This document shows, piece by piece, positions 7,145 to 8,166 of a DNA stretch of 8,166 nt. Location: the NCBI GenBank assembly GCA_017510305.1, contig JAFWNO010000004.1:1-8166 (forward strand). The letters are read 5' to 3'. The DNA is from Candidatus Saccharimonadota bacterium. Lineage in GTDB: Bacteria; Patescibacteriota; Saccharimonadia; Saccharimonadales; Saccharimonadaceae. The notes beneath the pieces were generated by a model. The model did not search any database. It saw nothing but the letters and a program-made list of their open reading frames with translations, and was not told the DNA's origin. The translations under genes were made by a program, and so were the position numbers. Positions within the stretch are counted from its first letter, which is position 1, and every line of letters starts with the position of its first letter.

Positions 7145-7173
7145 TTGACAGTTTTAGCCAGATGATGTAAAAT
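7145..7173 (+). promoter_or_regulatory. Sigma-70-type promoter of dinD
   Basis: A perfect -35 TTGACA (7145-7150), a 17-base spacer and TAAAAT (7168-7173) make the best full promoter in the window. It begins two bases after the pepN stop codon. Transcription should start near 7180, leaving a leader of about 44 bases that carries a ribosome site GGAGGT (7215-7220), three bases before the ATG. Confidence 0.8.
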
Positions 7174-7189
7174 CAACATTACATTATTA

Positions 7190-7203
7190 ACTTTAAGTAA
7201 AGT
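7190..7203. promoter_or_regulatory. Candidate operator dyad in the dinD leader
   Basis: ACTTTA-AG-TAAAGT is a perfect 6-2-6 inverted repeat placed about 10 bases downstream of the predicted transcription start and 20 bases before the start codon. The position fits a repressor site. It does not resemble either the E. coli-type (CTGT-N8-ACAG) or Gram-positive-type (GAAC-N4-GTTC) LexA box. The regulator is unknown. Confidence 0.4.
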
Positions 7204-7223
7204 GTGGGCAGCGTGGAGGTAAA

Positions 7224-8093
7224 ATGATTCAAAATAGCTCTGTCCAAATAAAATCTAATAATCCAAAAGAAGTTTTTGATAGTATCAAACAGGCAGATAA
7301 TCAAACCGAGTATTGGAGTGCCAGAGATTTACAAAAGATACTAGGATATGAGAAGTGGGAGAACTTTCATAATACTATTAAGCGTGCCAAAAAATCTTTT
7401 GACACTAGTCAAGTAGGAGATAATTATAACATAAATTATCATTTTCTTAAAGTCAGGAAAATGATAAAAACAGGGAAGGGTGCAACAAGAGAAGTAGATG
7501 ATTACCTGCTTTCTCGCTATGCCTGCTATCTAATTGCTCAAAATGGCGACCCTTCCAAACAGGTTATTGCAGATGCTCAGGCTTATTTTAATATCCAGAC
7601 GCTCCGTCAAGAAAATTTTGAGCAGATGACAGAGGAAGAGCGCAGGCTTTACGTGCGCAAGCAAGTAGCAGATGAAGACAAGAAACTATTTAATGTTGCT
7701 AAAGAGAGTGGTGTAGAAAATTACGGTTCATTTTATGATGCTGGTTATTTAGGATTATATGGTATGCGCAATAAGGAGATCGTAAAGAAGAAAGGTTTAG
7801 GTAAAGACAAGTTATTAGACCGCGCTGGTGCCACGGAATTAGCTGCTAATCTTTTTAGAATTACCCAGACGAAGGATAAGCTTCAGAGTAAAGTCGATAA
7901 TGGTGAAGTTATAGGAGATAAGCCAGCGGCAAATACGCATTATATGGTTGGTAGCAAGGTGCGCCAAGCAATTGAAGAAATTGGTGGCACAATGCCAGAA
8001 AATCTCCCGCCAGAAGATGAGCACATCAAAAAACTAGAAAAAAGATTAACTAAAAAACAGATAGCTAGCAATAATAAGAAAAAAATTGAGTAA
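7224..8093 (+). CDS. dinD: DNA-damage-inducible protein D (DinD family)
   Basis: A 289-residue homologue of E. coli DinD, which is SOS-induced and has been reported to affect RecA filaments and recombination. Matches along the whole length include EYWSARDLQKILGY (about 29-42), GKGATREVDDYLLSRYACYLIAQNGDPSKQ, the YFNIQTLRQE segment, GLYG, GLGKDKLLDRAGATELAANLFRITQT, and KVRQAIEEIGGTMPENLP near the C-terminus. The N-terminal half resembles the BRO-N-like fold used for DNA binding. The last 25 residues are lysine-rich and probably disordered. The start ATG has GGAGGT three bases upstream and a strong promoter of its own, unlike the two leaderless genes before it. Its role in this lineage is inferred from E. 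coli; an alternative is a defence- or mobile-element-linked DNA-binding protein, since DinD genes are patchily distributed. Confidence 0.93.
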   Translation: MIQNSSVQIKSNNPKEVFDSIKQADNQTEYWSARDLQKILGYEKWENFHNTIKRAKKSFDTSQVGDNYNINYHFLKVRKMIKTGKGATREVDDYLLSRYACYLIAQNGDPSKQVIADAQAYFNIQTLRQENFEQMTEEERRLYVRKQVADEDKKLFNVAKESGVENYGSFYDAGYLGLYGMRNKEIVKKKGLGKDKLLDRAGATELAANLFRITQTKDKLQSKVDNGEVIGDKPAANTHYMVGSKVRQAIEEIGGTMPENLPPEDEHIKKLEKRLTKKQIASNNKKKIE

Positions 8094-8108
8094 TTTTGGC
8101 AAGTTTTA

Positions 8109-8117
8109 TGCTATAAT
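8109..8117 (+). promoter_or_regulatory. Extended -10 promoter of the last gene
   Basis: TGCTATAAT repeats exactly the ppa extended -10 box, here preceded by TTA. No -35 at proper spacing is seen (TTGGCA at 8096-8101 is only 10 bases away). Transcription would start near 8124, upstream of the AAAGGAGAG ribosome site at 8131-8139. No terminator hairpin separates this from dinD. Confidence 0.65.
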
Positions 8118-8149
8118 TAGTATAAGTACTAAAGGAGAGTAATATTGTA

Positions 8150-8166
8150 ATGAAACTAAAAAGTCG
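8150..8166 (+). CDS. Start of an unidentified gene (cut by window end)
   Basis: The ATG at 8150 opens MKLKS and runs off the window. GGAG at 8134-8137 leaves a rather long 12-base gap to this ATG. A TTG at 8145 has better spacing but is followed at once by TAA, so it cannot be the start. The promoter and ribosome site upstream are the main support. Too little protein is present to name a function; a lysine-led start could open a signal peptide, but this is not shown. Confidence 0.55.

Noticed and set aside
7144..7223. LexA/SOS box upstream of dinD
   Set aside because: Neither CTGT-N8-ACAG nor GAAC-N4-GTTC can be found here. Only the ACTTTA dyad is present.
8145..8149. TTG start codon at 8145 for the last gene
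   Set aside because: The ribosome-site spacing is good, but the next codon is TAA.

Overview
The window looks like bacterial chromosome from a candidate-phyla-radiation organism, most likely Saccharibacteria (TM7). That assignment is an inference from gene content: a secreted protein built of 'Fibrobacter succinogenes major paralogous' (FISUMP) domains next to compact housekeeping genes, several with no Shine-Dalgarno sequence and an extended -10 box almost touching the start codon. All genes read with the standard code. No RNA genes, CRISPR arrays, insertion-sequence transposases or phage genes were seen.

Layout: (1) 1-1992, the 3' part of a large surface protein gene, open from the first base of the window, with a beta-rich N-terminal part and two tandem FISUMP repeats. 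(2) 2008-2040, a strong hairpin terminator shared with the convergent gene. (3) 2057-2590 on the minus strand, family I inorganic pyrophosphatase (ppa). (4) 2591-2779, a divergent promoter region dominated by a nested inverted repeat (2640-2750) with nearly mirror-image promoters on its two flanks. (5) 2780-4576, a complete ABC exporter half-transporter. (6) 4600-7143, an M1 zinc aminopeptidase (PepN type) carrying a 116-bp palindromic segment in frame near its N-terminus. (7) 7224-8093, a DinD-type DNA-damage-inducible protein with its own strong promoter and a small dyad in its leader. (8) From 8150, the first codons of another gene behind an extended -10 promoter.

The genes do not form an obvious single pathway. 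Each downstream gene has its own candidate promoter, so this looks like a string of mostly single-gene transcription units. Pyrophosphatase and aminopeptidase are housekeeping functions (driving biosynthesis, recycling peptides). The ABC exporter and FISUMP protein belong to the cell envelope, and DinD to the DNA-damage response.

The most unusual signal is the palindromic DNA: one long structured element inside the pepN reading frame, resembling in concept the Rickettsia palindromic elements that insert into genes, and a second of similar size between ppa and the ABC gene. They share only short strings, so common origin is a hypothesis.
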